Of a stretch of 64,000 bases of DNA, positions 53,605-63,040 are shown one piece after another (within the stretch, counting starts at the first letter, position 1; the number at the start of each line of letters is the position of its first letter). The stretch is taken from assembly GCF_001039005.1 (NCBI RefSeq), contig NZ_LDWR01000031.1:45859-109858 (forward strand). Direction: 5' to 3'. This stretch comes from Burkholderia cepacia. Its GTDB lineage: Bacteria > Pseudomonadota > Gammaproteobacteria > Burkholderiales > Burkholderiaceae. A program made the translations under genes and the position numbers. The notes beneath the pieces were generated by a model. It had not been told where the DNA came from. It did no database searches and saw only the letters and a list, made by a program, of their open reading frames with translations.

Positions 53605-53631
53605 CCTGTGTGAGTTGAATGGGCGCACAGG
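53605..53631 (-). promoter_or_regulatory. hairpin that can hide the ribH ribosome-binding site
   Basis: On the minus strand CCTGTG (53631-53626) can pair with CACAGG (53610-53605), whose end is part of the Shine-Dalgarno AGGAT, leaving six bases to the ATG. It sits between the FMN aptamer and ribH and could be the switch that blocks translation. A second hairpin (GCGTAC/GTACGC, 53656-53640) lies in between. Confidence 0.5.
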
Positions 53632-53658
53632 GACAAGCCGCGTACCTTGCGTACGCAA

Positions 53659-53819
53659 CGAACCCCGCTCTCTCTCATCCGGACTTTAACCGTCGGCCCC
53701 GGAATCACACCGGGTCTGCTGACCTTGCCGTGACAACCATCCAGGCAAGCGCTCGCGGGCTACGCGCAATCGCGCGATTACCGCCGGTGGGGAATTTCAC
53801 CCCGCCCTGAGAACGTTCG
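53659..53819 (-). ncRNA. FMN riboswitch (RFN element)
   Basis: Read on the minus strand, the conserved RFN order is complete: GTTCTCAGGGCGGGGTGAAA, then TTCCCCACCGGCGGTA, GCCCGCGAGCGC, GGTCAGCAGACCCGGTG, ATTCCGGGGCCGACGGT and AAAGTCCGGATGAGAGAG. The outer stem P1 is CGAAC/GTTCG. It is upstream of ribH and senses FMN to lower expression of this gene. Confidence 0.95.
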
Positions 53820-54196
53820 CGGCAAATTGGCCGCGACGGAAATCTATCACAGTCTCATCGCGCATATTGCCCGAAGCCGGCTGAACCGTTTCATGCGGTA
53901 GACGCGCCCGACGCATGCCGGCCGACGCTTTCCGTCGCCGGTTTTCCGCTCTCGCCACCCATTTCACCGATCCGACAGAAACCCGACGAAACCCCGTCAG
54001 CCGGCTTGGAATTTGAAATGATATAACATATCATTCTGCGTACTCGTCCGCCTGACGCCGTTCCACTGTGGGTGGCCGAGCCTCGCCGAGCCATGTTCCA
54101 ACGGGTCACTCCGCGTCACAGACGCAACAATATATCGTATCTAGTCGTGACCCGCATCGCTCGTTATCCGATCCGATTCCAACCGATTCACCGACC
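53820..54196. other. intergenic region between the riboswitch and the TonB receptor
   Basis: This holds the promoter for the riboswitch RNA on the minus strand and the promoter of the zinc-type receptor on the plus strand. A Zur-like palindrome at 54017-54035 is the main feature; the part around 54000-54140 is AT-rich. Confidence 0.5.
54017..54035. promoter_or_regulatory. Zur-like palindrome
   Basis: AATGATAT and ATATCATT are perfect eight-base arms around AAC. The AT-rich TGATAT...ATATCA pattern resembles Zur (zinc uptake regulator) boxes, and the downstream gene encodes a ZnuD-like receptor. Confidence 0.6.
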
Positions 54197-56275
54197 ATGC
54201 GCGACCTCCCTCGTCTACCGCTTCGCCCGCTCTCGCCCCTTTCGCTGATGCTGTTCGCCGCCGCCGCGCACGCGCAGGCCGATGCGCCCGCCGCGTCGGG
54301 CACGCCGTCCGCCGCCCCGCTCGCACCGATCTTCGTGACCGCGAACCCGCTCGGCGACACCGAACTGATCGCGCCGACCGCGCAGCTTTCCGGCGATGCG
54401 CTGACGCGCCGCCAGGCCGATTCGCTCGGCGAAACGCTCAACGGGCTACCCGGCGTGTCGACCACCACCTACGGGCCGATGGTCGGCCGCCCGATCATCC
54501 GCGGGATGGACGGCGACCGGATCCGGCTGCTGCAGAACGGCGTCGCGGCCTACGACGCGTCGTCGCTGTCGTACGACCATGCGGTGCCGCAGGATCCGCT
54601 GTCGATCGAGCGCGTCGAGATCGTGCGTGGCCCGGCCGCGCTGCTGTACGGCGGCAACGCGGTGGGCGGCGTCGTCAACACCATCGACAACCGGATTCCG
54701 CGCGAAGCGATCCAGGGTGTGACGGGTGCGATCGACGCACGCTACGGCGGCGCGAATTCGGTGCGCGCGGGTGCCGCGCAAGTCGAAGGCGGCAACGGCC
54801 GCTTCGCGTTCCACGTCGACGCGTTCGACCGCGAAACGAGCAAGCTGCGGATTCCCGGCTACGCGCGCAGTAGCCAGCAGCGCGCGATCGACGGCCCCGA
54901 CACGCCGCAGCCGGTCGGCAGCGTGCCGAACAGCGACGGCCGCGTGCACGGCGGCGCGGTGGGCGCGTCGTACACGTGGGCGGACGGTTTCGCGGGCCTG
55001 TCGTACAGCGGCTACGAATCGAACTACGGCTCCGTCGCGGAGAGCGACGTGCGGCTGCGGATGCGCCAGGAACGCCTCGCGCTTGCGTCCGAGGTGCGCA
55101 ACCTGAACGGGCCGTTCACGAAGCTGAAATTCGATTTCGCGTACACCGACTACCGCCACAAGGAAGTCGACAACGGCCAGACCGCAACCACCTTCCGCAA
55201 CCGCGGCTACGAGGCGCGCATCGAGGCGCAGCACCGCAAGATCGGCCCGTTCGAAGGCGCGATCGGCGTGCAGTTCGGCCAGAACACGTTCTCCGCGCTC
55301 GGCGACGAGATGCTCGTGCCGTCCACGCGCACGAACAGCGTCGCGCTGTTCGGCCTCGAGGAATGGCAGGTCGTCCCGGCGCTGAAGCTGAGCCTCGGCG
55401 GCCGCTTCGAGCATGTGAAGGTCGATCCCGATCCGGCCGGCGTCGAGAAATTCGCGGGCGCGCAGCCGCGCGACTTCAACGCGGGCAGCCTGTCGGCCGG
55501 CGCGCTGTTCTCGCTGACGCCCGTGTGGTCGGTCGCAGCGAACGTCGCATACACCGAACGCGCGCCGACGTTCTACGAGCTGTATTCGAACGGTCCGCAC
55601 GATGCGACCGGCCAGTTCCTGATCGGCAACCCGAACGCATCGAAGGAAAAGGCCGTATCGACCGACCTGTCGCTGCGCTACACGAGCGGCCCGAACCGCG
55701 GCAGCGTCGGCGTGTTCTACAACCGCTTCTCGAACTACCTGACCGAGTACAACACGGGGCGCGTCGTCAACGACGACGGCGAGCCCGTCGCACCCGGTAC
55801 CGACGGCTCGCTCAACGAGGCGATCTATCGCGGCGTGCGCGCCGAGTTCTACGGTATCGAGCTGGACGGCAAGTGGCGCGCCTTCTCGCGGCGCGGCCAT
55901 ACGGTCGACCTGGAACTGACGGCCGACTACACGCACGCGCGCAACGTCGACACGGGCCAGCCGCTGCCGCGCATCGCACCGCTGCGCGCGACGCTCGCGG
56001 CCGACTACGGCTACGGCCCGTTCGGCGCACGCGCGCAGGTCACGCACGCATGGTCGCAGCGCCGCGTGCCGGACAACGACTTCTCGACGGACGGCTACAC
56101 GTCGCTCGGCGTGATGCTGACCTACAAGTTCCGCGTCGGCCCGACGCACTGGCTCGCGTACCTGCGCGGCGACAACCTGACGAACCAGGAAATCCGCTAC
56201 TCGACCTCGGTCGTACGCGGCTTCGCGCCGCAAGGCGGCCGCAGCGCGATGGCCGGATTGCGCACCACGTTCTGA
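54197..56275 (+). CDS. znuD: TonB-dependent outer-membrane receptor, ZnuD-like (zinc uptake)
   Basis: This protein of 692 residues has a signal peptide ending at AHA (about residue 27). The TonB plug follows (GETLNGLPGVSTTTYGPMVG, then RPIIRGMDGDRIRLLQNGV and SIERVEIVRGPAALLYGGNA), then a 22-strand-type barrel, ending in Phe (GLRTTF). The plug sequence with YDHAVPQDPLS is of the type found in ZnuD zinc/haem receptors. The upstream Zur-like box agrees with control by zinc shortage. The start at ATG 54197 gives a normal signal peptide; the longer frame does not. Confidence 0.85.
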   Translation: MRDLPRLPLRPLSPLSLMLFAAAAHAQADAPAASGTPSAAPLAPIFVTANPLGDTELIAPTAQLSGDALTRRQADSLGETLNGLPGVSTTTYGPMVGRPIIRGMDGDRIRLLQNGVAAYDASSLSYDHAVPQDPLSIERVEIVRGPAALLYGGNAVGGVVNTIDNRIPREAIQGVTGAIDARYGGANSVRAGAAQVEGGNGRFAFHVDAFDRETSKLRIPGYARSSQQRAIDGPDTPQPVGSVPNSDGRVHGGAVGASYTWADGFAGLSYSGYESNYGSVAESDVRLRMRQERLALASEVRNLNGPFTKLKFDFAYTDYRHKEVDNGQTATTFRNRGYEARIEAQHRKIGPFEGAIGVQFGQNTFSALGDEMLVPSTRTNSVALFGLEEWQVVPALKLSLGGRFEHVKVDPDPAGVEKFAGAQPRDFNAGSLSAGALFSLTPVWSVAANVAYTERAPTFYELYSNGPHDATGQFLIGNPNASKEKAVSTDLSLRYTSGPNRGSVGVFYNRFSNYLTEYNTGRVVNDDGEPVAPGTDGSLNEAIYRGVRAEFYGIELDGKWRAFSRRGHTVDLELTADYTHARNVDTGQPLPRIAPLRATLAADYGYGPFGARAQVTHAWSQRRVPDNDFSTDGYTSLGVMLTYKFRVGPTHWLAYLRGDNLTNQEIRYSTSVVRGFAPQGGRSAMAGLRTTF

Positions 56276-56728
56276 CCCTCTCAGGGCCTGCGGTGAGCGC
56301 CGCAGGCCCGTGGCGCAACCAACGATTCGCCGTCAATTTTCATTATTCGCCATAACCACCTCATTGTGCAGCGCACGCCAATGGCGCATACCGGTTCCCG
56401 CCTCCTGATTCATCCGAAAGGAAATTCCGTCATTCACCCATAAATTGAAACAAAATCATCAGACGATTATTAACAAAAAGAGGATTTTTGTTTCACCAAT
56501 AAAACCGGTTTCAAATTCTGCGTATAAATTTTCGAATCACGGGTGATCCTCCATTTTTTGATCAAAATCAACAGCGCCCCGCCCGACAAGGCTCTCATCG
56601 CTAAAAAAACTAATATCAGGGTTTTCGAAGGGTAAAGAATCATCCGGGATACCCGTTAATGCCGGCACCAGCCCGTATCTGGTCGAAGAATAAATTCCAT
56701 TTGCCAACCACACGCGCAGAGGCACAAC
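56276..56728. other. AT-rich intergenic region upstream of a chemoreceptor gene
   Basis: These 453 bases have much lower GC than the neighbouring genes, especially 56410-56700. No gene is supported; ORFs here are short and lack ribosome sites. It probably holds the chemoreceptor promoter, but I could not assign a sigma-28 site with confidence. Confidence 0.45.
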
Positions 56729-58363
56729 GTGAAAATCGCCAGAATGAGCATCAAAACAAAACTCCTGGGTGGCTTCGGCCTGCTCGCCGCAGTCGTCGTG
56801 ATCGTGTCGGGCATGGCCCTCAAGGCGCTATCCGATACCAACGCCGAGTTTTCCCGCTACATGAACGGCATCAATGCGCGGGCAACCCTGTCCGCGCAAA
56901 TCCGCACCGCGGTCGACCGGCGTGCGATCGCCGCGCGCAATCTCGTGCTCGTGACCAAACCGTCCGACGTCGAGCTCGAACTGGCCGAAGTGAACCAGGC
57001 GCACAAGGACGTGCAGGAACATCTCGCGAAGCTCAAGGACATGATGGCGAACGCGACCGACACCTCCGATCGCGCGCGCGAGCTGGTGGCCGACATCGTG
57101 CGCGTCGAAACCAGCTACGGGCCCGTCGCGCTGCGCATCGTCGGGCTCGCGCAGGCCGGCAAGAAGGACGAGGCGACGGCCGACATCGACGACAATTGCC
57201 GCCCGCTGCTCGCGCAGCTGGTGCGCGCGACCGACGCGTACGCGACCTATACGCATGACCGCGAACTCGCGATCGCGCAGGAATTCGCGGATCGCTACGC
57301 GATGGAGCGCAATCTGCTGGCCGGCATCTGCCTGATCGCCGTCGTGATCGCCGCGTGCGGCGGCCTGTGGCTGACGCGCAAGATCACCGCGCCGATCGGC
57401 TCGGCGGTGAACGTCGCGCGCACGGTGGCGAACGGCGATCTCGGCAGCCGCATCCAGGTGAGCGGCAACGACGAGACGCGCGACCTGCTCGACGCGCTGC
57501 GGACCATGAACGAACGGCTGATCGGCATCGTCGGCCGCGTGCGCGATTCGTCGAACAGCATCGCGCATGCGGTGGGCGAGATTGCATCGGGCAACCTCGA
57601 CCTGAGCCAGCGCACCGAGGAACAGGCCGCGTCGCTGCAGGAAACCGCCGCGACGATGGAGGAATTCACGTCGACGGTGCGGCTGAATGCGGAAAACGCG
57701 CAACAGGCGAGCACGCTCGCCGCGAATGCGTCCGATGTCGCGCAGCGCGGCAGCTCGGTGGTCGGCCGCGTGGTCGACACGATGACGGAGATCGGCCACA
57801 GCTCGTCGAAGATCGCCGACATCACCGGCATCATCGAAGGCATCGCATTCCAGACCAACATCCTCGCGCTGAACGCGGCGGTCGAAGCGGCGCGCGCCGG
57901 CGAACAGGGCCGCGGCTTCGCGGTCGTCGCGAGCGAGGTACGCAGTCTCGCGCAACGCTCGTCGACGGCGGCGAAGGAAATCAAGGAACTGATCTCCGCG
58001 TCGGTGCAGACGATCCAGAACGGCTCGGCGCTCGCGGGCGAAGCCGGCAAGACGATGTCCGACGTCACGCAGGCGGTTGCGCGCGTGACGGACATCATGG
58101 GCGAGATCGCGGCCGCGTCGGCCGAGCAGAGCCGCGGCATCGACCAGGTGAACCTGACGATCACGCAGATGGACGAGACGACGCAGCAGAACGCGGCGCT
58201 CGTCGAACAGGCCGCGGCCGCATCGAAGTCGCTCGAGGCGCAGGGCCGCGAGCTGTCCGAAACGGTCTCCGCATTCCGGATGCCGGCCGGCGAACACGTG
58301 GCGTCGCCGGGCATGCATGCGCAGGCGGCCGACACGCATCACTGGCAACCGGCCGCCGCATGA
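56729..58363 (+). CDS. methyl-accepting chemotaxis protein
   Basis: This 544-residue protein has TM1 (about residues 10-32), a periplasmic four-helix-bundle-type sensor (about 33-190), TM2 (about 192-212), HAMP (about 213-265) and a signalling coiled-coil with the CheA/CheW-binding tip (NILALNAAVEAARAGEQGRG, then FAVVASEVRSLAQRS). There is no NWETF-type pentapeptide at the C-terminus, so it probably relies on other receptors for methylation. The start is a GTG with AGAGG upstream; ATG 56744 is an alternative. The ligand is unknown. Confidence 0.93.
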   Translation: MKIARMSIKTKLLGGFGLLAAVVVIVSGMALKALSDTNAEFSRYMNGINARATLSAQIRTAVDRRAIAARNLVLVTKPSDVELELAEVNQAHKDVQEHLAKLKDMMANATDTSDRARELVADIVRVETSYGPVALRIVGLAQAGKKDEATADIDDNCRPLLAQLVRATDAYATYTHDRELAIAQEFADRYAMERNLLAGICLIAVVIAACGGLWLTRKITAPIGSAVNVARTVANGDLGSRIQVSGNDETRDLLDALRTMNERLIGIVGRVRDSSNSIAHAVGEIASGNLDLSQRTEEQAASLQETAATMEEFTSTVRLNAENAQQASTLAANASDVAQRGSSVVGRVVDTMTEIGHSSSKIADITGIIEGIAFQTNILALNAAVEAARAGEQGRGFAVVASEVRSLAQRSSTAAKEIKELISASVQTIQNGSALAGEAGKTMSDVTQAVARVTDIMGEIAAASAEQSRGIDQVNLTITQMDETTQQNAALVEQAAAASKSLEAQGRELSETVSAFRMPAGEHVASPGMHAQAADTHHWQPAAA

Positions 58364-59099
58364 CGACTGCGGCGAGGAGACGATGAGGCGCACGCTGCGC
58401 CGGTGGTCCGTCTGGGTCACGCTTGCGCGCACCACGCGATGCGCGGCCGCACGCGGCACGCGGTGCGGCTGCGCAGCGTCGCGGTCCGGCACGCTTTGCC
58501 CCCATGCACGACGTCGCGCGTCGCCGCTCCGCGTCGCGCGTTCACGGCACGCGTGCATGTAGGTCGCGCATCGGCATAGCCACATCGAAAGCCATCGCCG
58601 TCGATCCGCGCGGCATCGTGCGCGTGTGCGGACGTGCGCGTGCCTGCCCGCAAGCACGCTGACACGAATCACCGCCTTTTCCCCTTCCCCCGCTGTGCGG
58701 GACGCATGCCGCGTTTGCAGTGCCGCGCAAGCTCCGATCCCGCCCACGCATCGCGTCGTGGCGCACCGATGTCATACACGTCGCTCCGCTCGCCGACACG
58801 CCACGTCTGCAACGCCGCGCGAGTTCCGATCCCGCCCACGCATCGCGTGCCGCCACGCCGACGTCATGCCCATCGCGCCGCATGCGCACCCGCGCCGCTC
58901 GCCGATGCAGACTTTTAAAACGCACGAATGACGAGTATCCTAAAAAGAGCACTCCCCGTTCGGACGGCGAATCGCGTGCCCTGACTCCCGTCCGATTGCA
59001 TTGCGGCCCCATCACATCGCGCACAGCGCGGCGATGGCGGCGTCCGCTTCGTGCCGTCGGCCGCACGACCCTTTCCCCCAACAATCGTCAGGAGAGCTG
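58364..59099. other. intergenic region with tandem repeat, upstream of otsA
   Basis: These 736 bases have no convincing gene. The translations of both strands are low-complexity Arg/His-rich strings. It contains an imperfect 92-base tandem repeat (58714-58909) and the ribosome site of otsA (AGGAG, about 59090). Confidence 0.5.
58714..58909. repeat. imperfect 92-base tandem repeat
   Basis: Two copies start at 58714 and 58806. The core CCGATCCCGCCCACGCATCG is identical in both, flanked by GCCGCGCAAGCT versus GCCGCGCGAGTT, and both copies later share CGCTCGCCGA. It is non-coding. It could be a duplicated regulatory or small-RNA element. Confidence 0.6.
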
Positions 59100-60506
59100 G
59101 TGAGCCGACTCGTCGTCGTATCCAATCGCATTGCAGATCCCCGTAAAGCCGCGGCAGGCGGCCTTGCCGTTGCCGTGAAGGACAGCCTGCAGGAAACCGG
59201 CGGCGTATGGTTCGGCTGGAGCGGCAGGCTGCGCGGCGGCGACGATCAGCCCACGCATGGCGACGAGGTGCAGATCCAGAACGTCGGCGGCATCCAGCTC
59301 GCGACGATCGACCTCGACCCGCAGGATTACGACGCGTACTACCTCGGTTATTCGAACAATGTGCTGTGGCCGGTGTTTCACTACCGGCTCGATCTCGCGC
59401 AGTTCGACCGCCGCTTCGCCGACGGCTACCGGCGCGTGAACCAGCTGTTCGCGCGCAAGCTGCGCACGCTGCTGCGGCCCGACGACACCATCTGGGTCCA
59501 CGACTACCAGCTGATTCCGCTCGCCGCCGAACTGCGCGCGATGGGCTGCCCGAATCCGATCGGCTTCTTCCTGCATATCCCGATGCCGCCGCCGCCGATC
59601 ATGGCCGCGATCCCGGAACACGAATGGCTGATGCGCTCGCTGTTCGCCTACGACCTCGTCGGCTTCCAGACCGAATCGGACCTGCTGCACTTCGAGCATT
59701 ACGTCGAAGCGGAAGCGGGGGCCGCGCGGCTGCCGGACGGCCGCTTGCGCGCGTTCGGCCGCACGTTGTCGGCCGGCGCGTTCCCGATCGGCATCAACGT
59801 CGACGAGTTCGAGTCGCTCGCCCGCGATCGCGACGGCATCGACATGTTCGACCGGATGCGCGATGAATATTCGCGCCGCCAGTTGCTGGTCGGCGTCGAC
59901 CGGCTCGACTACACGAAGGGGCTGCCTCAGCGCGTGCATGCGTTCCGCGAGTTGCTCGAACAGTATCCGGAGAACCGCGACCGCGCGACGCTGATCCAGA
60001 TCGCCGCGCCGAGCCGCGAGGATCTCGGCGCCTACGACGACCTGCGGCGCGAGATGGACAGCCTGTGCGGCGCGATCAACGGCGACTACGGCGAACTCGA
60101 ATGGATGCCGATGCGCTACATTCACCGCACCGTTGCGCGCAAGCGCTTGCCGGGCCTCTACCGCGCGAGCCGCGTCGCGCTCGTCACGCCGCTGCGCGAC
60201 GGGATGAACCTCGTCGCGAAGGAGTTCCTCGCCGCGCAGGACGCGGCCGATCCGGGCGTACTCGTGCTGTCGCGTTTCGCGGGCGCGGCCGAGCAACTGA
60301 AATCGGCGCTGCTCGTCAATCCGTACGACACGCAAGGCACCGCGCAGGCCATCCAGCGCGCGCTCACGATGCCGCTCGAGGAACGCCGCCAGCGTCACGC
60401 GGCGCTGATGGCGATCGTGCGCAAAACCGACGTGCACTGGTGGCGCACGCGCTTTCTCGAAGCGCTCGCCGAAGCAGCCGAAGTCGCCGCAGCCACCGAG
60501 CACTGA
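59100..60506 (+). CDS. otsA: alpha,alpha-trehalose-6-phosphate synthase
   Basis: This 468-residue glycosyltransferase (GT20) joins UDP-glucose and glucose-6-phosphate. Markers are SRLVVVSNRIADP at the start, GGLAVAVKD for UDP-glucose binding, IWVHDYQLIPLAAELR, HIPMPPPPI, GVDRLDYTKGLPQRVHAFRE and LRDGMNLVAKEFLAAQD. The start is a GTG with AGGAG upstream. No otsB phosphatase gene is adjacent, so it must be elsewhere. It protects against osmotic and desiccation stress. It is convergent with the osmC-like gene with only six bases between stops. Confidence 0.95.
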   Translation: MSRLVVVSNRIADPRKAAAGGLAVAVKDSLQETGGVWFGWSGRLRGGDDQPTHGDEVQIQNVGGIQLATIDLDPQDYDAYYLGYSNNVLWPVFHYRLDLAQFDRRFADGYRRVNQLFARKLRTLLRPDDTIWVHDYQLIPLAAELRAMGCPNPIGFFLHIPMPPPPIMAAIPEHEWLMRSLFAYDLVGFQTESDLLHFEHYVEAEAGAARLPDGRLRAFGRTLSAGAFPIGINVDEFESLARDRDGIDMFDRMRDEYSRRQLLVGVDRLDYTKGLPQRVHAFRELLEQYPENRDRATLIQIAAPSREDLGAYDDLRREMDSLCGAINGDYGELEWMPMRYIHRTVARKRLPGLYRASRVALVTPLRDGMNLVAKEFLAAQDAADPGVLVLSRFAGAAEQLKSALLVNPYDTQGTAQAIQRALTMPLEERRQRHAALMAIVRKTDVHWWRTRFLEALAEAAEVAAATEH

Positions 60507-60512
60507 CCGCAC

Positions 60513-60980
60513 TCACCCGTCCGTCGCCGCGTATTCCATCACCGTGCCGTTCGCGTCGCACAGGTCGACCGCGATCGGGATGCCCGCGCGCATGCTCTCG
60601 GTGACGACGCAATACGCATCGAACCGGTCGAGCACGCGCGTCGCCGCCGCGAGATCCGCCCACGTTTTTCCGATCGACAGCCGCACGGACATCGCGCCCA
60701 CACGCACCCTGCCTGCTTCGTTCCGCACCATGTCGACGTCGATGTGCGCGGCGACCGGCTGCGGATCCACATGCTGCTTTTCCAGCGCGAACAGCAGGCT
60801 TGCCGCGAGACAGCTCGCGACGGCCGCGGCAAGCAACCGGACGGGGTTCGGCCCGTTTCCGGCGCCGAGCGGCGGCGGCTCGTCGATCAACACCGGCGAC
60901 AGCGTCGTGCCGGCAAACGTGACTTCGAAGCAAAAGCGCGCCTGCTGCGCGACCTTGACCGATACGTGCGGCTCGCTCAT
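60513..60980 (-). CDS. OsmC-family protein
   Basis: This 155-residue protein has two cysteines in the places used by OsmC/Ohr peroxidases (AVASCLAASL and DAYCVVTESM). The start at 60980 has GGAG six bases upstream. OsmC proteins reduce organic hydroperoxides; this one may be a more distant family member. It lies 83 bases downstream of the ftsH-like gene on the same strand and could be cotranscribed, giving a small stress operon. Confidence 0.85.
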   Translation of the reverse strand: MSEPHVSVKVAQQARFCFEVTFAGTTLSPVLIDEPPPLGAGNGPNPVRLLAAAVASCLAASLLFALEKQHVDPQPVAAHIDVDMVRNEAGRVRVGAMSVRLSIGKTWADLAAATRVLDRFDAYCVVTESMRAGIPIAVDLCDANGTVMEYAATDG

Positions 60981-61063
60981 GGCGACTCCGTGGCGGGAAA
61001 GAGGGAATTGAATCGCGGCGCGGCGCCGCATCGGCGCGCGCCGGTCTCAGGTCGGCAGCGCGT

Positions 61064-63040
61064 TCAGCGCTCGGGCTCGCGCGGCGGCCCGTACGCGACG
61101 AAATCGCGCTCGACCGCGGAGGCCTGCTCCGGCGCGATCGCGTCGCCGCGCGGGCCGGTTTCGTCATCGGGTGCCGCTGCCGCGGCAGATGACGATTCGA
61201 TGCGCCCGTCGATCAGCGCCTGCAGCGCGTCGCGTTCGAGCACCTCGCATTGCAACAGCCGTCGCGCGATGCGTTCGAGCGCATCGCGGCGTTCGCCGAG
61301 CGTCGCCGCGACACGCGTATGCGCGTCGGCCAGCAGCGTGCGCACCTCGTCGTCGATCATCCGCGCGGTATGTTCGCTGCAGCGTCCGTCGGCCGCACGC
61401 CATGCGCCGGGGATGCCCTGGCGCGCATCGCCGTCGTCGAACGTCGCCAGCCCGATCTTCTCGCTCATCCCGTACTGCATGACCATGTGGCGCGCCATCG
61501 CGGTCGCGCGTTCGAGATCGTTCTGCGCCCCCGTCGACACGTCGCCGAACACGAGCTCTTCCGCGACCCGCCCGCCGAGCAGCGCATCGATCCGGTCGAG
61601 CAGCTCGCTTCTGCGCAGCACGTAGCGATCCTCGGTCGGCACCTGCTGCGTATAACCGAGCGCGGCAACGCCGCGCGGAATGATCGACACCTTCTTCACC
61701 GGATCGCAATGCGCGCGGCTTTCCGCGACGAGCGCATGGCCGGCCTCGTGATACGCGATGGTCAGCTTCTCCTGTGCGTTCATCACGCGGCTCTTGCGCT
61801 CGAGGCCCGTCAGCGCGCGGTCGATCGCCTCGTCGAAGTCGGCCATGCCGATCGCCGGCTTGCCGAGTTCGGCCGCATGCAGCGCGGCCTCGTTGACGAC
61901 GTTCGCGAGATCGGCGCCGACGAAGCCCGGCGTGCGCGACGCGAGTTCGCCGAGGTCCACGTCGGCCGCGAGCTTCACGCGCTTCACGTGCACGCCGAAG
62001 ATCTGCCGGCGGCCGTTCACGTCGGGCCGGTCGATCGCGATATGGCGATCGAAGCGGCCCGGCCGCAGCAGCGCGGGATCGAGGATCTCCGGCCGGTTCG
62101 TCGCGGCCATGATGATCACGCCGGAGCCGGCCTGAAAGCCGTCCATCTCGACGAGCAACTGGTTGAGCGTCTGCTCGCGCTCGTCGTTGCCCGACATCGG
62201 GCCGACGCCGCGCACCTTGCCGAGCGCATCGAGCTCGTCGACGAACACGATGCACGGTGCCTTCTGCTGCGCCTGCTCGAACAGGTCGCGCACGCGCGCC
62301 GCACCCACGCCGACGAACATCTCGACGAACGCCGAGCCGCTGATCGAGAAGAACGGCACGGCCGCCTCGCCGGCCACCGCGCGCGCCAGCAGCGTCTTGC
62401 CCGTACCCGGCGCGCCGACGACGAGCACACCCTTCGGAATCTTGCCGCCGAGCCGCTGGTAGCGATCGGGGTTGCGCAGGAACGCGACGAGCTGCTGCAG
62501 CTCGGCCTTCGCCTCGTCAATGCCCGCGATATCGTCGAACGTGATGCCGGTTTCCTGCTGCACGTACACGCGCGCCCGGCTCTTGCCCATCCCGGTGAAA
62601 TCCTGCAGCCCGCCGCGTCTGCGCAGCATCATGTTCCACACGAACACGAACAGCACGAGCGGCAGCAGCCACGAAGCCAACGACGCGATCCAGCCCGTGT
62701 CGGGCGTGCCGTGATAACGAATGCCGGCGGCGGTCAGCGTGTCGGTGAGATGTTCGTCGGTCACGCGGTTGGTGGTAAAGCGCCACGGCGTGCCGGCCTG
62801 CTGCACGACCGCGGCCTCGGATGCCGGCAGCAGCGTCGCGGCCTGCGGCATCTTGAGCGTGCCGGTGATCGATGTGGGGCCGACCTCGAGATCGTCGACG
62901 AGCCGCGCGGCGACGAGCCGGTGGAAATCGCTGTAGGCGATCGACGCCGACGTCTGGTGCAGCATCAGCAACTGCGCGGCGAACAGCACGAAGAAGCCCG
63001 CCGCGATCAGCAATCCCGGGTAGTCGAATTTCTTGTCCAT
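61064..63040 (-). CDS. ftsH: FtsH-type membrane AAA+ zinc metalloprotease (second copy)
   Basis: This 658-residue protein has two N-terminal membrane helices (about residues 8-26 and 115-135) and an AAA+ domain with Walker A GAPGTGKT, Walker B IVFVDELDAL and an arginine-finger region RPGRFDRH. It ends in an M41 protease domain with zinc site HEAGH (about 420). The essential ftsH is usually beside rrmJ/folP; this one, next to an osmC-like gene, is probably a stress paralogue. The start at 63040 (MDKKFDYPG) is better than 63073, which adds an unlikely lead. Confidence 0.93.
   Translation of the reverse strand: MDKKFDYPGLLIAAGFFVLFAAQLLMLHQTSASIAYSDFHRLVAARLVDDLEVGPTSITGTLKMPQAATLLPASEAAVVQQAGTPWRFTTNRVTDEHLTDTLTAAGIRYHGTPDTGWIASLASWLLPLVLFVFVWNMMLRRRGGLQDFTGMGKSRARVYVQQETGITFDDIAGIDEAKAELQQLVAFLRNPDRYQRLGGKIPKGVLVVGAPGTGKTLLARAVAGEAAVPFFSISGSAFVEMFVGVGAARVRDLFEQAQQKAPCIVFVDELDALGKVRGVGPMSGNDEREQTLNQLLVEMDGFQAGSGVIIMAATNRPEILDPALLRPGRFDRHIAIDRPDVNGRRQIFGVHVKRVKLAADVDLGELASRTPGFVGADLANVVNEAALHAAELGKPAIGMADFDEAIDRALTGLERKSRVMNAQEKLTIAYHEAGHALVAESRAHCDPVKKVSIIPRGVAALGYTQQVPTEDRYVLRRSELLDRIDALLGGRVAEELVFGDVSTGAQNDLERATAMARHMVMQYGMSEKIGLATFDDGDARQGIPGAWRAADGRCSEHTARMIDDEVRTLLADAHTRVAATLGERRDALERIARRLLQCEVLERDALQALIDGRIESSSAAAAAPDDETGPRGDAIAPEQASAVERDFVAYGPPREPER

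Noticed and set aside
53640..53656. GCGTAC/GTACGC hairpin as a riboswitch terminator
   Set aside because: No T-run follows on the minus strand; the hairpin over the Shine-Dalgarno is a better expression-platform candidate.
58620..58920. Small open frames in the repeat region before otsA
   Set aside because: Three overlapping frames with Arg/His-rich translations and no ribosome site; better explained by the non-coding tandem repeat.
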